A stretch of 64,000 nucleotides of DNA. Source: an uncultured Bacteriovorax sp. GTDB taxonomy: Bacteria; Bdellovibrionota; Bacteriovoracia; Bacteriovoracales; Bacteriovoracaceae. Position 1 is the stretch's first letter. Each line of letters starts with the position of its first letter. The DNA lies in assembly GCA_946481315.1 (NCBI GenBank), contig CAMLMH010000001.1, positions 930,001-994,000 of the forward strand, given 5' to 3'. Positions 28,147-38,370 of the stretch are shown here, piece by piece. The position numbers and the translations under genes are program-made. A model generated the notes under the pieces. That model ran no database searches. It was given only the letters and a program-made list of their open reading frames with translations, and was not told the DNA's origin.

Positions 28147-29009
28147 AAAGAAGCATCATTGAAATATTTTTTACAGTTCATCTTAAGTTCTTCATAGAAG
28201 GGTGTAAAGATCTCCAGCTGGGCAATCGTTTTTCTGGTCACCAGATAAATGGGACGGGTTGTTTTAAGAATTTTATAGGTATTCTTTTTCATTCTTAGTT
28301 CTTTACATAACCCTAGCGGGATAATGCCATTGCCGATGCCTACTTTAGTCATTTGAAAAACTGCCATGAATGATTCCACGTGGACAGGAGGAAGAAGAAA
28401 CAGCGAACTGTGTTCTCTTTTAATCTCAGCTCCCGATGATTTCCAGGTTGCCGAGTTCTCTTCAATGGTGATGGTGGGCAGATTCTTGGAGGGACGGTTT
28501 TTATTTTCCGCATATATAAGGGCAAGTGGCTCATCGACTAAATGAAAGGCAGAGAGATCCTTTCGGTTGTCATCATATGTACAGATTCCCATCTGGTATT
28601 TCCCGAGTGCCACATTTTCAAGTAACATCAAACTTCGGTGAACGTGCAGATCAAAACGCAGATTTTTAAAGGTTTTCAATGAATCATTCAGCAGCCGGGG
28701 TCCAAATGATCCGGCAATTGAGTCGGCCAGGGCTAAAGAAAACTGGGAATTGATTTTCTGTGGATCGGCGTTCAGAGAAAGATTTTTTAGTTCAATCAGT
28801 AAAGGGCGTGCTTTATTTAAGAAAGCCAGAGCGTGAGGAGTTAATTTCAGTCGTCGTCCGTCGGGTTCCACCAGTTGTTGTCCAAGCTGGTTTTGCAGAT
28901 TCTGGATCCTTTTACTGACCGCTGATTGCGTAAGTCTAAGGCGAAGCGCAGCTTCACTCACTGTTTCATACTTTTCCAGGGCCATAAGGGCTTCAATTCC
29001 GTCCAACAT
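28143..29009 (-). CDS. LysR-family transcriptional regulator
   Basis: Residues 1-60 form the LysR winged helix-turn-helix (ALEKYETVSEAALRLRLTQ, then SAVSKRIQNLQNQLGQ). The C-terminal 220 residues form a substrate-binding-like effector domain. The inducer is unknown. It is cotranscribed with the DUF454 gene and divergent from acnA across 213 bases, so acnA is a possible target by position only. Confidence 0.93.
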   Translation of the reverse strand: MLDGIEALMALEKYETVSEAALRLRLTQSAVSKRIQNLQNQLGQQLVEPDGRRLKLTPHALAFLNKARPLLIELKNLSLNADPQKINSQFSLALADSIAGSFGPRLLNDSLKTFKNLRFDLHVHRSLMLLENVALGKYQMGICTYDDNRKDLSAFHLVDEPLALIYAENKNRPSKNLPTITIEENSATWKSSGAEIKREHSSLFLLPPVHVESFMAVFQMTKVGIGNGIIPLGLCKELRMKKNTYKILKTTRPIYLVTRKTIAQLEIFTPFYEELKMNCKKYFNDASL

Positions 29010-29133
29010 ATTCCTAATACTACTATATTTTATTCAAAATATTCATTTTTTTATTAGGTCTGACACGCCGATAATAAGATCGTAACAGGCGCAGATAGTG
29101 AGAAGAGTCAATATTTCCTCTTTAATCTAGACA

Positions 29134-29162
29134 TGGACGCAGTTTTAAGAACGTTTTATAAT
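29134..29162 (+). promoter_or_regulatory. Candidate acnA promoter
   Basis: TATAAT at 29157-29162 is preceded after 17 bases by TGGACG (29134-29139), which matches TTGACA at four positions. The leader of about 55 bases contains a GCTGAA / TTCAGC hairpin just after the -10 element. Confidence 0.6.
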
Positions 29163-29222
29163 CGCTGAAGTTTCAGCATTCATATTTGTTTTATCAAGGG
29201 ATTCTAACAGGGAGCTTAATCA

Positions 29223-31895
29223 ATGAGTAAGGTAAAAAAGACACTGAAAGTGGGTAATAAGGATTACGCTTATTACAGTTTAAAAGAAGCTAAAAATTTA
29301 GGTTTGTCAGACATTGATAAGCTGCCAAAGTCGCTAAAAGTTTTGATGGAAAACCTGCTTCGCCATGAAAACGGAAAAGACGTAACTTTTGAAGACGCTA
29401 AGGCGATCAACGAATGGGTTAAGACAGCTAAATCCAGCCGCGAAATTTCCTATTATCCTGCACGCGTTCTTATGCAGGACTTCACCGGTGTGCCGGCCGT
29501 CGTTGATTTAGCAGCGATGAGAGAAGCGATGAAAAAAATCGGTGGTGATCCGAAAAAAATCAATCCGCTGATTCCGGTTGACCTGGTTATCGATCACTCA
29601 GTGGCCGTTGATTTCTTCGGACAAAAAGATTCTTTTGAAAAAAACGTTGCCGTTGAATACGAAAGAAACATGGAGAGATACAAATTTCTAAAATGGGGGC
29701 AGGGAGCTTTTAAAAACTTCCGCGTTGTTCCTCCTGGAACTGGTATCTGTCATCAGGTCAACCTTGAATATCTTGCTCAGGGTGTTTGGACAAAAACAGA
29801 AAATGGCGAAACTGTCGCTTACCCGGATACATGTGTAGGAACTGACTCACACACAACTATGATCAACGGTCTAGCTGTTCTAGGCTGGGGTGTTGGTGGT
29901 ATTGAGGCGGAAGCAGCAATGCTTGGCCAGTCAGTCACTATGACTGTTCCGGAAGTTGTCGGTTTCAAATTAACCGGAAAAGTAAACGAAGGAATTACAG
30001 CAACAGATATCGTTCTTACAGTCACTCAAATGCTGCGTAAGCATGGAGTTGTTGAGAAATTCGTTGAGTTCTTCGGTCCCGGTGTTAAAGTTTTAACACT
30101 TGCTGACCGTGCGACGATTGCCAACATGGCACCAGAGTATGGGGCAACATGTGGTTTCTTTCCGGTAGATGAAAAGACTATCGATTATTTAAAATTCACC
30201 GGACGCTCAGATGAGCAGGTTGCCCTTGTAGAGGCCTACGCAAAAGAGCAGGGGCTGTGGTTAAATGCAGGTGATGCTGATCCAGTTTTCACATCAACAC
30301 TTGAACTTGATCTTTCCACAGTTGTTCCTTCTTTATCCGGGCCAAAACGTCCACAAGACAGAATTGAATTAACAAAAGCTGCGGATGCTTTTAATTCTGA
30401 ACTGGCCACTGCTTTTAAAGTGAACCCTGATACTTTCAACAATGAATACGCTGTTGAAGGCGCAGACTACAAGCTAAAGCATGGAGCGGTAGCGATTGCA
30501 ACAATCACTTCATGCACAAATACATCGAACCCTTCGGTTATGATTGCCGCAGGTCTGGTCGCTAAAAAAGCCAGAGCACTGGGTTTAAAATCTCAGCCAT
30601 GGGTTAAAACCGCTCTTTCTCCTGGATCTAAAGTTGTTACCGATTACCTGGTTGAATCAGGATTGCAACAATCTCTGGATGAATTAGGTTTTAACCTGAC
30701 AGGATACGGATGCATGTCTTGTATCGGAAACTCCGGACCGCTTCCGGAAAATATTTCGAAATCGATCAATGCTAACAATCTGGTTGTGACATCAGTTCTT
30801 TCAGGTAACAGAAACTTTGAAGGACGAATCAATCCGGATGTTAAAGCAAACTATCTGGCTTCACCTCCGCTGGTTATTGCTTACGCACTTGCCGGAAACA
30901 TCAACATCAACATTACGAAAGATCCAATCGGAAAAGGTGCTGATGGGAAGGATGTTTACTTAAAAGACATCTGGCCGACTCACGATGAAATCAATCAAAT
31001 CCTGATGTCAAAACTTCATTCAGAAATGTTTAAGTCTCGTTACTCAAATGTTTTCCAGGGTGATCAACACTGGCAGGCGATTAAAACATCAACTGGTGAT
31101 TTTTTTGATTGGGAGCCTAATTCGACTTACATCAGAAATCCAACTTTCTTTGAAAACATTGCAGACGGAACTCAGAACATGGGCTTTGCACTGAAGAATG
31201 CGCGCGTCCTTGCGCTCTTTGGGGATTCAATCACTACCGATCACATTTCTCCGGCAGGCTCGATTAAAAAGACCTCTCCGGCAGGAACATACCTGCAGGA
31301 AAAAGGTGTTAAAGTAGAAGACTTCAACTCTTATGGATCCCGTCGTGGTAACCATGAAGTGATGATGAGAGGAACATTCGCCAACATCCGTATTAAAAAC
31401 GAGATGCTTGGAGGTGAAGAAGGCGGAAACACTATTCATATTCCATCTAATACAAAGATGTCGATCTACGATGCTTCAATGAAATACATCAGTGAAAAAA
31501 CACCATTGGTTGTTATTGCAGGAAAAGAATACGGAACAGGATCATCTCGTGACTGGGCAGCTAAAGGAACATTCCTTCAGGGAGTAAAGGCCGTTATTAC
31601 TGAATCTTTTGAGCGTATTCACCGTTCAAACCTGATTGGTATGGGGGTTATGCCGATGGTCTTTGAAAAAGGCGTAGACAGAAAAACTCTAAACCTGGAC
31701 GGAACAGAGATCATCTCTTTAATTCCACAGGACGGAGATACTTTTAAAACGAACGCTAAGTACGACATGATCATTAAGCGTAAAGACGGATCGGAAACTA
31801 AGACAACTGTTACTTCGCGTGTGGATACTGCGGATGAATTAAACTACATTAAAAAGGGTGGAATTCTTCAATACGTTCTTCATAACCTGAAGTAA
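29223..31895 (+). CDS. acnA: Aconitate hydratase A
   Basis: The enzyme isomerises citrate to isocitrate in the TCA cycle. The 890-residue length and layout are those of the AcnA/IRP type. The three Fe-S cluster cysteines are in TITSCTNTSNP and GYGCMSCIGNSG. VGTDSHTTMINGLAVLGWG, GDSITTDHISPAG and KEYGTGSSRDWAAKG are further family blocks. GGGAGC lies upstream of the ATG. Its partner gltA lies at the other end of this window. A strong terminator follows. Confidence 0.98.
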   Translation: MSKVKKTLKVGNKDYAYYSLKEAKNLGLSDIDKLPKSLKVLMENLLRHENGKDVTFEDAKAINEWVKTAKSSREISYYPARVLMQDFTGVPAVVDLAAMREAMKKIGGDPKKINPLIPVDLVIDHSVAVDFFGQKDSFEKNVAVEYERNMERYKFLKWGQGAFKNFRVVPPGTGICHQVNLEYLAQGVWTKTENGETVAYPDTCVGTDSHTTMINGLAVLGWGVGGIEAEAAMLGQSVTMTVPEVVGFKLTGKVNEGITATDIVLTVTQMLRKHGVVEKFVEFFGPGVKVLTLADRATIANMAPEYGATCGFFPVDEKTIDYLKFTGRSDEQVALVEAYAKEQGLWLNAGDADPVFTSTLELDLSTVVPSLSGPKRPQDRIELTKAADAFNSELATAFKVNPDTFNNEYAVEGADYKLKHGAVAIATITSCTNTSNPSVMIAAGLVAKKARALGLKSQPWVKTALSPGSKVVTDYLVESGLQQSLDELGFNLTGYGCMSCIGNSGPLPENISKSINANNLVVTSVLSGNRNFEGRINPDVKANYLASPPLVIAYALAGNININITKDPIGKGADGKDVYLKDIWPTHDEINQILMSKLHSEMFKSRYSNVFQGDQHWQAIKTSTGDFFDWEPNSTYIRNPTFFENIADGTQNMGFALKNARVLALFGDSITTDHISPAGSIKKTSPAGTYLQEKGVKVEDFNSYGSRRGNHEVMMRGTFANIRIKNEMLGGEEGGNTIHIPSNTKMSIYDASMKYISEKTPLVVIAGKEYGTGSSRDWAAKGTFLQGVKAVITESFERIHRSNLIGMGVMPMVFEKGVDRKTLNLDGTEIISLIPQDGDTFKTNAKYDMIIKRKDGSETKTTVTSRVDTADELNYIKKGGILQYVLHNLK

Positions 31896-31921
31896 TTTAA
31901 ATCAATTTAGCCACTGTTTTC

Positions 31922-31952
31922 AAAGGCCTGGGATATCCCGGGCCTTTTTTTT
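31922..31952 (+). terminator. Intrinsic terminator of acnA
   Basis: AAAGGCCTGGG, loop ATAT, CCCGGGCCTTT, with one T-G pair, followed by a run of T. It begins 26 bases after the acnA stop. Confidence 0.93.
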
Positions 31953-32065
31953 GTCTAAAATTTAGACACCCAAAAAGGAGAGTCTATAACTATTTCCAGA
32001 TCTCCCAAGACATTTATAAATATCGCTAAGATAGACCTATTATCAAAAGGACCTGGGAGAAAGAA

Positions 32066-33913
32066 ATGCTTAAGACCAAACTCATGACGATTGCAACAAT
32101 CAGCTTTTTATCAATGACCGGAGCACAGGCTGGTTTGTTCGATTCCTTTTCTCAGTCAGCTAAAATTGATAATCAAAAAACCAAAGATGTTTTTGCCGGT
32201 CTTAAGTTTAATTACCTTGATCAGGAAGACCGCTTGCTTATTCTTAATGATTTTTTAAAACAGGTTGAACTGGAATACGCTCTTCTTCCATTAAAGGCCG
32301 AAAGAGTAGGCCTGGATTTTAAAAAGCTAAAAGAAGAAGCCCGGCTGGCAGAAGTTTCGGTTGTCGATATTCTTGCCAGTGCCAGCGACAGAAAAGACCC
32401 GGAGCTGCGGGAAAAAATCATTTTCCTTCAGGCGCAAAGTAATCTTGATTTTCTGGACCGCATGCAGATTCTGGTAGCAAAGTTTAAAGATACCCATTTT
32501 AGCTTGCAGGAAAAAATACCTCGTCCGTTTATCTATAACGGCGTTCGTCTCTTTCGCATCGACGGAAAAATAGTTGTTGGTTCTCTGGAAAACCGTTTTT
32601 TAGGGATGGTCTCAAAGCTATCCGGAGCTGATCTTTCAGCTATAAAAATTGGTGATGAAGTTCTGGAGATCGATGGCGTTCCGGTAGAAGAGAAAGTTAA
32701 AGAACTCAAGCAATATATTGGTGGAAGTACTGAAGGTTTCATTGATAACTATGCAGTCCGCGCCTTGACCCTCCGTAATTTTAAATACGAAAAGAAAAAT
32801 TACTTGAAGATAACATTTAAGAATGCGGGGACATTTAAACTTCCGCTCTTTGTAAACTCGTCCAAGGAAAGTACACCGAGACTGGATGCTATTACTTTCT
32901 TCGAAAAATATAAAATCCCTTCTGACTCCGTCTCAATCGGCATGACTTTTGATAAAGCAACCAACACCTGGACAGATAGTTCCTTGTCATTCCAGGGATA
33001 CACAACGAGATCTCTGGCCGCTAACCTCAAAGGTGTTACAGAAATGCTGGATGATGGTGGCTCACCGGCCATACGTACCGGTTATTTTATTCAGAAAGGT
33101 AAGACATATGCCGTTTTGCAGTTGATGACCTTCTATACTAAGAATGTAAAGATTGGAAATATTCAACTTCCTTTTCTTGAAGCAATTAGAAAATTTGTTA
33201 TAGAAACTAAAGAACAAGAATTGCCTTTAATCTTTGACCTAAGGTCTAACGGTGGAGGAAACGGAAGCTTTCCTGCGGCAATTTTAAGTATGTTATTGCC
33301 TGAAAAAACGATGACTGCCGGAGCGACTTCAGGTTACCGCATGACACAGTATATGCGCAATGTTCAGGAGCCAAGTCTGTTTCAGGAAGTGGTCGGAGAG
33401 GATATCAGCTCCGGGATTTCCATTGAAGATTTTGCGCGAGTGTTTGAAGAAACACTGGCCGATCGCAAAGAATATACTCCGATGATGAGTTTTTCGCCGA
33501 TCATGACGGATGCTAAAGTAGGCGGATTCAACAATAAGGTTGTTGCATTGGTAACACCGGATTGCGTGAGTGCTTGCGATAAGATGGCCTTCTTGCTTAA
33601 AGCAACTGGGCGGGCAACGATTATTGGCACGCACACTAATGGCACGGGGGCAGGATATTTGTCGACTTCGGATTTCAATACTAACTGGGAAGACCGTCTA
33701 AAAGTGTTAACAACTCAGATCCCGAATTATTTATTCGGTATCCCGGGGGATTCGATTGAAACCAGCATCTTTGGCGAGGGAAGTGTTCAGCAATTATGTT
33801 CCGAAAATAAACCGACGATTGCAGATATTCCCTATAACTCGAAAATGATTGACCTTGCCAGAAGTAACCTGGGTTGGTTACAAAAAGCAGCTCAAGTATT
33901 AGAAGCAAAATAA
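32066..33913 (+). CDS. Exported S41-family peptidase
   Basis: A signal peptide (ending AQAGLF) is followed by a region with PDZ-like features (GDEVLEIDGVPVEEKV) and a C-terminal S41 core: PLIFDLRSNGGGNGSF, then TPDCVSACDKMAFLL holding the probable catalytic Ser. The Lys typical of CtpA/Prc is not evident (THTNGTGAG in its place), so it may belong to a branch with different catalysis. The 615-residue product is expected in the periplasm or outside the cell. GGACCTGGGAG precedes the ATG. It stands upstream of a second S41 gene but a terminator separates them. Confidence 0.82.
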   Translation: MLKTKLMTIATISFLSMTGAQAGLFDSFSQSAKIDNQKTKDVFAGLKFNYLDQEDRLLILNDFLKQVELEYALLPLKAERVGLDFKKLKEEARLAEVSVVDILASASDRKDPELREKIIFLQAQSNLDFLDRMQILVAKFKDTHFSLQEKIPRPFIYNGVRLFRIDGKIVVGSLENRFLGMVSKLSGADLSAIKIGDEVLEIDGVPVEEKVKELKQYIGGSTEGFIDNYAVRALTLRNFKYEKKNYLKITFKNAGTFKLPLFVNSSKESTPRLDAITFFEKYKIPSDSVSIGMTFDKATNTWTDSSLSFQGYTTRSLAANLKGVTEMLDDGGSPAIRTGYFIQKGKTYAVLQLMTFYTKNVKIGNIQLPFLEAIRKFVIETKEQELPLIFDLRSNGGGNGSFPAAILSMLLPEKTMTAGATSGYRMTQYMRNVQEPSLFQEVVGEDISSGISIEDFARVFEETLADRKEYTPMMSFSPIMTDAKVGGFNNKVVALVTPDCVSACDKMAFLLKATGRATIIGTHTNGTGAGYLSTSDFNTNWEDRLKVLTTQIPNYLFGIPGDSIETSIFGEGSVQQLCSENKPTIADIPYNSKMIDLARSNLGWLQKAAQVLEAK

Positions 33914-33949
33914 TTAACTCACCGTTTTGATCAACCATTAATTGCTTGT

Positions 33950-33980
33950 GGGATTGAGTATCCGACAAGCAATTTTTTCT
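33950..33980 (+). terminator. Intrinsic terminator
   Basis: AATTGCTTGT (33950-33959) pairs perfectly with ACAAGCAATT (33965-33974), and T residues follow. It lies between the two S41 peptidase genes. Confidence 0.85.
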
Positions 33981-34053
33981 TTTGACTCCTCTCCTTCATC
34001 CTGAGGTAAGATATTGGGATAGCAATTCTGCGTTCAAGTTTCCCGGAGAGAAA

Positions 34054-36231
34054 ATGAAACGTCTTTGGTTAGTTCTGTTCTTGTTGTTGTCATCCAGCGT
34101 TCAGTCGCAAGCAGTAGGTGACAAGGATCCTAGACGAGAAAAATTGATTGGTAATATTCTTAAAAATGCACTCGAAACATATCATTATCGTGGTCTAAAA
34201 ATCAGCGATGAAGTTTCCCAAAAAGCGTTTCAGCAGTATCTGAAACGTATTGATAATTCAAAGCAGTTCTTCACTAAATCAGATGTCAAAGAACTTGAAG
34301 CTTTCCAGTTTCAAATGGACGATGAAATGGTGAATGGGGACTACAAATTAATTGAAAAAGGTTTGAGCATTTATAAAAAACGTATCAACCAGGCCGAAGC
34401 ATTACGCAAGGAAGTCTTTAAGAAACAATTCGATTTCAACGGAAATGAAACGATTGAATCTGATCCGGAAAAAAGGGACTGGCCAGCCGATGAGCAAAAG
34501 TTACGCGAAAACTGGACACTCTTTTTCAAACAGGCAACTTTAAATAAATATCTCTCCCTGATCGACGAGCAAAGAGAGAAGCCAGCTGCGAAAAAGTCAG
34601 CTAAACCGGCCAAGAAACTTCCTCCGGTTAAAAAGTTAAGCGATGCTGAAATGCGCGCTAAGGCCCACGAATCAGTCGCTAAGAAATTCAAGACTGTTTT
34701 TGAAAGACTTGCTAAGCAGGATCGTGATGATCAGCTTGAAAATTTTTACAACTCAATTGCTGCAGTTTATGACCCACATACTGCTTATCTTCCAGCTAAG
34801 AAAAAAGAAGATTTTGATATCGACATAACGGGAAAACTAGAAGGTATCGGCGCTGTTCTTCAGGAAGATGGTTCATATATTAAAGTGGTACAAATCGTTC
34901 CTGGTGGACCGGCATGGCGAGGCAAAGAACTTGAAGCCGATGACATCATTTTATCTGTGGCTCAGGGAAATAAAGAAAGTGTTGATCTGACAGATATGAA
35001 AGTGGACGATGCTGTCCGCTACATACGAGGAAAGAAAGGAACGGAAGTTCGTCTGACAATTAAAAAGGTTGATGGCAGCAGAAAGATTATTTCTATTATT
35101 CGTGATGAAATCGAAGTAGCCGCTTCTTTTGCTAAATCTTCAGTTCTTCAATACAAAGATCTGGATGCTAAAGTTGGTTATATTCAATTACCAAAATTCT
35201 ATCGTGACTTCGAAAATTCAGTAATCAATTGTACTGATGACGTCCGGAAGGAAGTTGAAAGACTTAAAAAAGCAAAAGTAGATGCTATTATTCTTGACCT
35301 TCGTAACAACGGAGGAGGCGCATTGGAAGATGCTCGTTTAATGTCAGGTTTATTTTTAGAGAAAGGCCCTATTGTACAGGTTAAAAATCACATGGGCCAA
35401 ATTGAGGTTCTGGAAGATGACGATACTACTATGACGTATGATGGCCCGCTAGTTGTTCTGACTAACAGATTCTCTGCTTCTGCTTCCGAAATTCTGGCAG
35501 GCGCTATGCAGGACTATGGACGTGCTGTTGTCGTTGGTGGTGATTATTCTCATGGAAAAGGTACAGTTCAGGCAGTCCTGGATTTAAATCGCGGCCCGTT
35601 ATTGTCAATTTTTGGACCGACTATGGGGGCCCTAAAAGTGACCATCCAGAAATTCTACCGGGTAACTGGAGCTTCAACTCAATACAAAGGAGTGACTCCG
35701 GATATCATTCTTCCGGATATGTTCAGCTATGTTGAAAGCCGGGAAAAAGATCTGGAATATTCACTTCCATGGGATCAGATTCCTGCAAAACCGTTTAATA
35801 AGTGGACTCGTTTCTCCTATAACGTTAATGACCTGAAGGCTAAAAGTGCCTCTCGTCTGAAAGCGAATCCTCGATTTCAGAAAATCAATAAGAACCTTGA
35901 TTTTTTAAACAAAAAGAAAAAAGACACCATTATTTCTTTGAATCTTAAAAAAATTCAGGAAGAAGAGGCCCAGAATAAAAAAATTGCTGATGATCTGAAA
36001 ATGGAAGATGAAGACAAAAATATTATTGTCACTAATTTTGAAGATTCACTCAAGGCACATGAAAACATCCGCCCGGGTGATGTAAAAAAATGGTCCAAAG
36101 ATTTTGATCAGCGAAAAGAAGAGTGGGTGAAGCTACTGCGTACGGATGCTGTTTTGGGAGAGTCTATTTTTATTGCTAATGACATTGTTAAATCTTTAAA
36201 AATTAAACAAACGGCCCAAAGTCAACTATGA
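34054..36231 (+). CDS. prc: Tail-specific (C-terminal processing) protease, Prc-like
   Basis: The ATG at 34054 follows CGGAGAG and gives a signal peptide (MKRLWLVLFLLLSSSVQSQA). The order is that of Prc: an N-terminal helical domain, a PDZ domain (GIGAVLQEDGSYIKVVQIVPG to IRGKKGTEV), then the S41 catalytic core with RFSASASEIL (Ser476) and SHGKGTVQ (Lys502), spaced 26 residues apart, and a charged C-terminal domain of about 150 residues. It is a periplasmic protease that degrades or processes proteins by their C-termini. Its stop overlaps the next small gene. Confidence 0.93.
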   Translation: MKRLWLVLFLLLSSSVQSQAVGDKDPRREKLIGNILKNALETYHYRGLKISDEVSQKAFQQYLKRIDNSKQFFTKSDVKELEAFQFQMDDEMVNGDYKLIEKGLSIYKKRINQAEALRKEVFKKQFDFNGNETIESDPEKRDWPADEQKLRENWTLFFKQATLNKYLSLIDEQREKPAAKKSAKPAKKLPPVKKLSDAEMRAKAHESVAKKFKTVFERLAKQDRDDQLENFYNSIAAVYDPHTAYLPAKKKEDFDIDITGKLEGIGAVLQEDGSYIKVVQIVPGGPAWRGKELEADDIILSVAQGNKESVDLTDMKVDDAVRYIRGKKGTEVRLTIKKVDGSRKIISIIRDEIEVAASFAKSSVLQYKDLDAKVGYIQLPKFYRDFENSVINCTDDVRKEVERLKKAKVDAIILDLRNNGGGALEDARLMSGLFLEKGPIVQVKNHMGQIEVLEDDDTTMTYDGPLVVLTNRFSASASEILAGAMQDYGRAVVVGGDYSHGKGTVQAVLDLNRGPLLSIFGPTMGALKVTIQKFYRVTGASTQYKGVTPDIILPDMFSYVESREKDLEYSLPWDQIPAKPFNKWTRFSYNVNDLKAKSASRLKANPRFQKINKNLDFLNKKKKDTIISLNLKKIQEEEAQNKKIADDLKMEDEDKNIIVTNFEDSLKAHENIRPGDVKKWSKDFDQRKEEWVKLLRTDAVLGESIFIANDIVKSLKIKQTAQSQL

Positions 36232-36452
36232 TCGATAATGCAGAAGTAAACCGTATCCTTGAAAAACTGGAAAACCATGACGATGAAGCTGAAGCGGTAT
36301 CCTTGCTTAAGGAATTCAATGCTGCTTCTTCCAGGCTTGGAAAATTATTGCTTAATCTGGACAAAACACTTGATCATGAAACATGGAAGTCTGAATGTGA
36401 TCGTGCCCGTGCAGAATTAGAAGCTGTCATGGAAAAAATAGAACAACTTTAA
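36228..36452 (+). CDS. Small helical protein (74 aa)
   Basis: The ATG overlaps the prc stop (ATGA). The acidic 74-residue product is predicted as helical and coiled-coil-like throughout, with no signal peptide. It is followed after 17 bases by an RDD protein gene in the same direction, so the three probably form one transcript. No family recognised. Confidence 0.72.
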   Translation: MIDNAEVNRILEKLENHDDEAEAVSLLKEFNAASSRLGKLLLNLDKTLDHETWKSECDRARAELEAVMEKIEQL

Positions 36453-36469
36453 TCTTAGGATGAGATTTT

Positions 36470-37213
36470 ATGTCTAATGACCGTACTCGCACAACAGTCC
36501 TGAAAGATGCACAGGAAGAGGACATTGAGTTTACAGTAGTTAAACCCAGATCTTCTATTGAAACTAAAACTGAAGTTAAAACTCAAACTGAATCAAAACA
36601 GTCAAAAACCAGAACAAACATTTCGTTAAAAGAAAAAATACAGACGGAAAAAGCTAAAGAACTTCGCCTGGAAAAAGTAGACTACGCAGCCCGTGGACCT
36701 AAACAAACGCTGACTGAGCAATATCAAAAGTTACAAAAAAGAGAAAAAATTCTGGATGAAGATGTATATGTATATGCATCACCAGTGTCCCGCGCAATGG
36801 CCCTGGTTATAGATCAAATATTTAACATCGCACTGATATATGCCTCGATAATGGTCGCGCCAATCGAACTTAAGTTAATCGATCTTTTTAATGACAAATA
36901 TAATCTTGCATTGTCTTTACCCCGGACAATGGTTCTGAGCGCCCTTACAATGACAACTATCTTCTTTGCTTTTTTCTTTTTTGTTGTCATTCCAACGGCC
37001 TTTTATAACCGAAGTCTGGGTAAAAAAATGACCGGCCTGTATGTGCGGGGTACACAAACTTTTACGCTGTCGATTTCTCAGATATTCATGCGCGAGTTAT
37101 TTTGTAAGCCCATTTCGATGGCCTTAATAATAGGGTTTTTCCTTCCATTTTTTGATAAGAAAAAACAATCCATTCACGATAAAATGACTGGGACTCTGGT
37201 CATCAAAGAATAA
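36470..37213 (+). CDS. RDD-family inner membrane protein
   Basis: The first 100 residues are charged and cytoplasmic. The remainder is an RDD domain: SPVSRAMALVIDQIFNIALI with the Arg-Asp pattern, three membrane segments and NRSLGKKMTGLYVRG, ending KKKQSIHDKMTGTLVI. RDD proteins are membrane proteins of uncertain, possibly transport, function. The long charged head is not standard for the family. A terminator follows. Confidence 0.85.
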   Translation: MSNDRTRTTVLKDAQEEDIEFTVVKPRSSIETKTEVKTQTESKQSKTRTNISLKEKIQTEKAKELRLEKVDYAARGPKQTLTEQYQKLQKREKILDEDVYVYASPVSRAMALVIDQIFNIALIYASIMVAPIELKLIDLFNDKYNLALSLPRTMVLSALTMTTIFFAFFFFVVIPTAFYNRSLGKKMTGLYVRGTQTFTLSISQIFMRELFCKPISMALIIGFFLPFFDKKKQSIHDKMTGTLVIKE

Positions 37214-37216
37214 AGT

Positions 37217-37245
37217 AAGGCCCCGGCCGAAGGGGAGCCTTTTTT
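37217..37245 (+). terminator. Intrinsic terminator
   Basis: AAGGC-CCC, loop, GGG-bulge-A-GCCTT, then T residues. It lies between the RDD gene and the convergent pilT-like gene. Confidence 0.75.
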
Positions 37246-38326
37246 ATTCTACGATTAATTTTTGAATGAAGTCTGATTGTGACGAGACTGCTTCCAGTGC
37301 TACTTCTTTTTCGATAAAGCCCTTCTGGAATAAATACATAATATGCTGGTCGAAAGTCTGACCGCCGTTGATAGATTTACCCTGTCCCTGAGAGATAATC
37401 AGCGGAATGCGATTAATATCGTCTTTACCACTTATACAATCGCGAATACCTGGTGAAGTCACCATTATTTCCTGGGCAATAACAATTCTGCCGTTTTTTC
37501 CCTGCAACATTCGCTGACCAATAACTGCATAAAGATTTTCGGCAAGCCTTTTGCGAACTTCCTGCTGTTCATGTGTCGGAAACATGGAAATGATTCGCCC
37601 AATTGTTGTTACGGTATTGGTTGTGTGCAGAGTAGAGAAAACCATGTGACCTGTCTCAGCTGCTTTTAAGGCGATGCTGGCCGTTTCCGGATCGCGCATC
37701 TCACCGATGGTGATAACGTCCGGATCCTGGCGCAAGGCTGCTCTCAGACCGGTTGTAAAGTCGGTCGTGTCTCTTCCCACTTCTCTTTGGGAGATTCTGG
37801 ATTTTTTCTGGGAATGCATATATTCGATCGGGTCTTCAATTGTCACAATATGCGAAGACTGATTTTCATTTATGTGATTGATCATAGCTGCGAGTGTTGT
37901 ACTTTTTCCGGAACCTGTTGCCCCGGTGACCAGGACCAGTCCACGGCGATTGAGGGCAATATGCTCAATAATTTTTGGCATTTCCAGTTCTGATAAATGC
38001 GGAACTTTAGTATTGATAATACGCAGGACGATTCCGATCTGGCCGAAATAGGAATAAATATTAAAACGCAAGCGGCACAATTCAGGAATACTGAAGGCTC
38101 CGTCAATTTCACTTTCCAGCTGAATGTCTGCTTCTTCTTCGATGCCCATTAAAATGCGGACAATGTCCGACATGTCTGCAGGACTGAATATCTTCGTTTG
38201 TACAGGTACTAATTCTCCGCGAATGCGTAAACAAGGTACTTCATTAGAGCGCAGATGTATATCTGAGGCCTTATAATTGATCGCCACGCTTGTTAAAGCA
38301 GAGAGATTTTTGAGAGTAAACGCCAT
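37244..38326 (-). CDS. pilT: Type IV pilus retraction ATPase, PilT-like
   Basis: The ATPase depolymerises type IV pili and so drives twitching motility. GATGSGKSTTLAAMI is Walker A, VITIGEMRDPETASIALKAAE is the Walker B/Asp-box region, and HMVFSTLHTTNT contains the His box. The 360-residue length is usual. PilT and PilU share these motifs, so the subtype is not certain. It is transcribed alone and divergent from the glycosyltransferase gene at 38371. Confidence 0.9.
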   Translation of the reverse strand: MAFTLKNLSALTSVAINYKASDIHLRSNEVPCLRIRGELVPVQTKIFSPADMSDIVRILMGIEEEADIQLESEIDGAFSIPELCRLRFNIYSYFGQIGIVLRIINTKVPHLSELEMPKIIEHIALNRRGLVLVTGATGSGKSTTLAAMINHINENQSSHIVTIEDPIEYMHSQKKSRISQREVGRDTTDFTTGLRAALRQDPDVITIGEMRDPETASIALKAAETGHMVFSTLHTTNTVTTIGRIISMFPTHEQQEVRKRLAENLYAVIGQRMLQGKNGRIVIAQEIMVTSPGIRDCISGKDDINRIPLIISQGQGKSINGGQTFDQHIMYLFQKGFIEKEVALEAVSSQSDFIQKLIVE

Positions 38327-38370
38327 CGAAAGTTTCCAATGAAGAGGTTCTCGTTTATTATTGAGCCATA

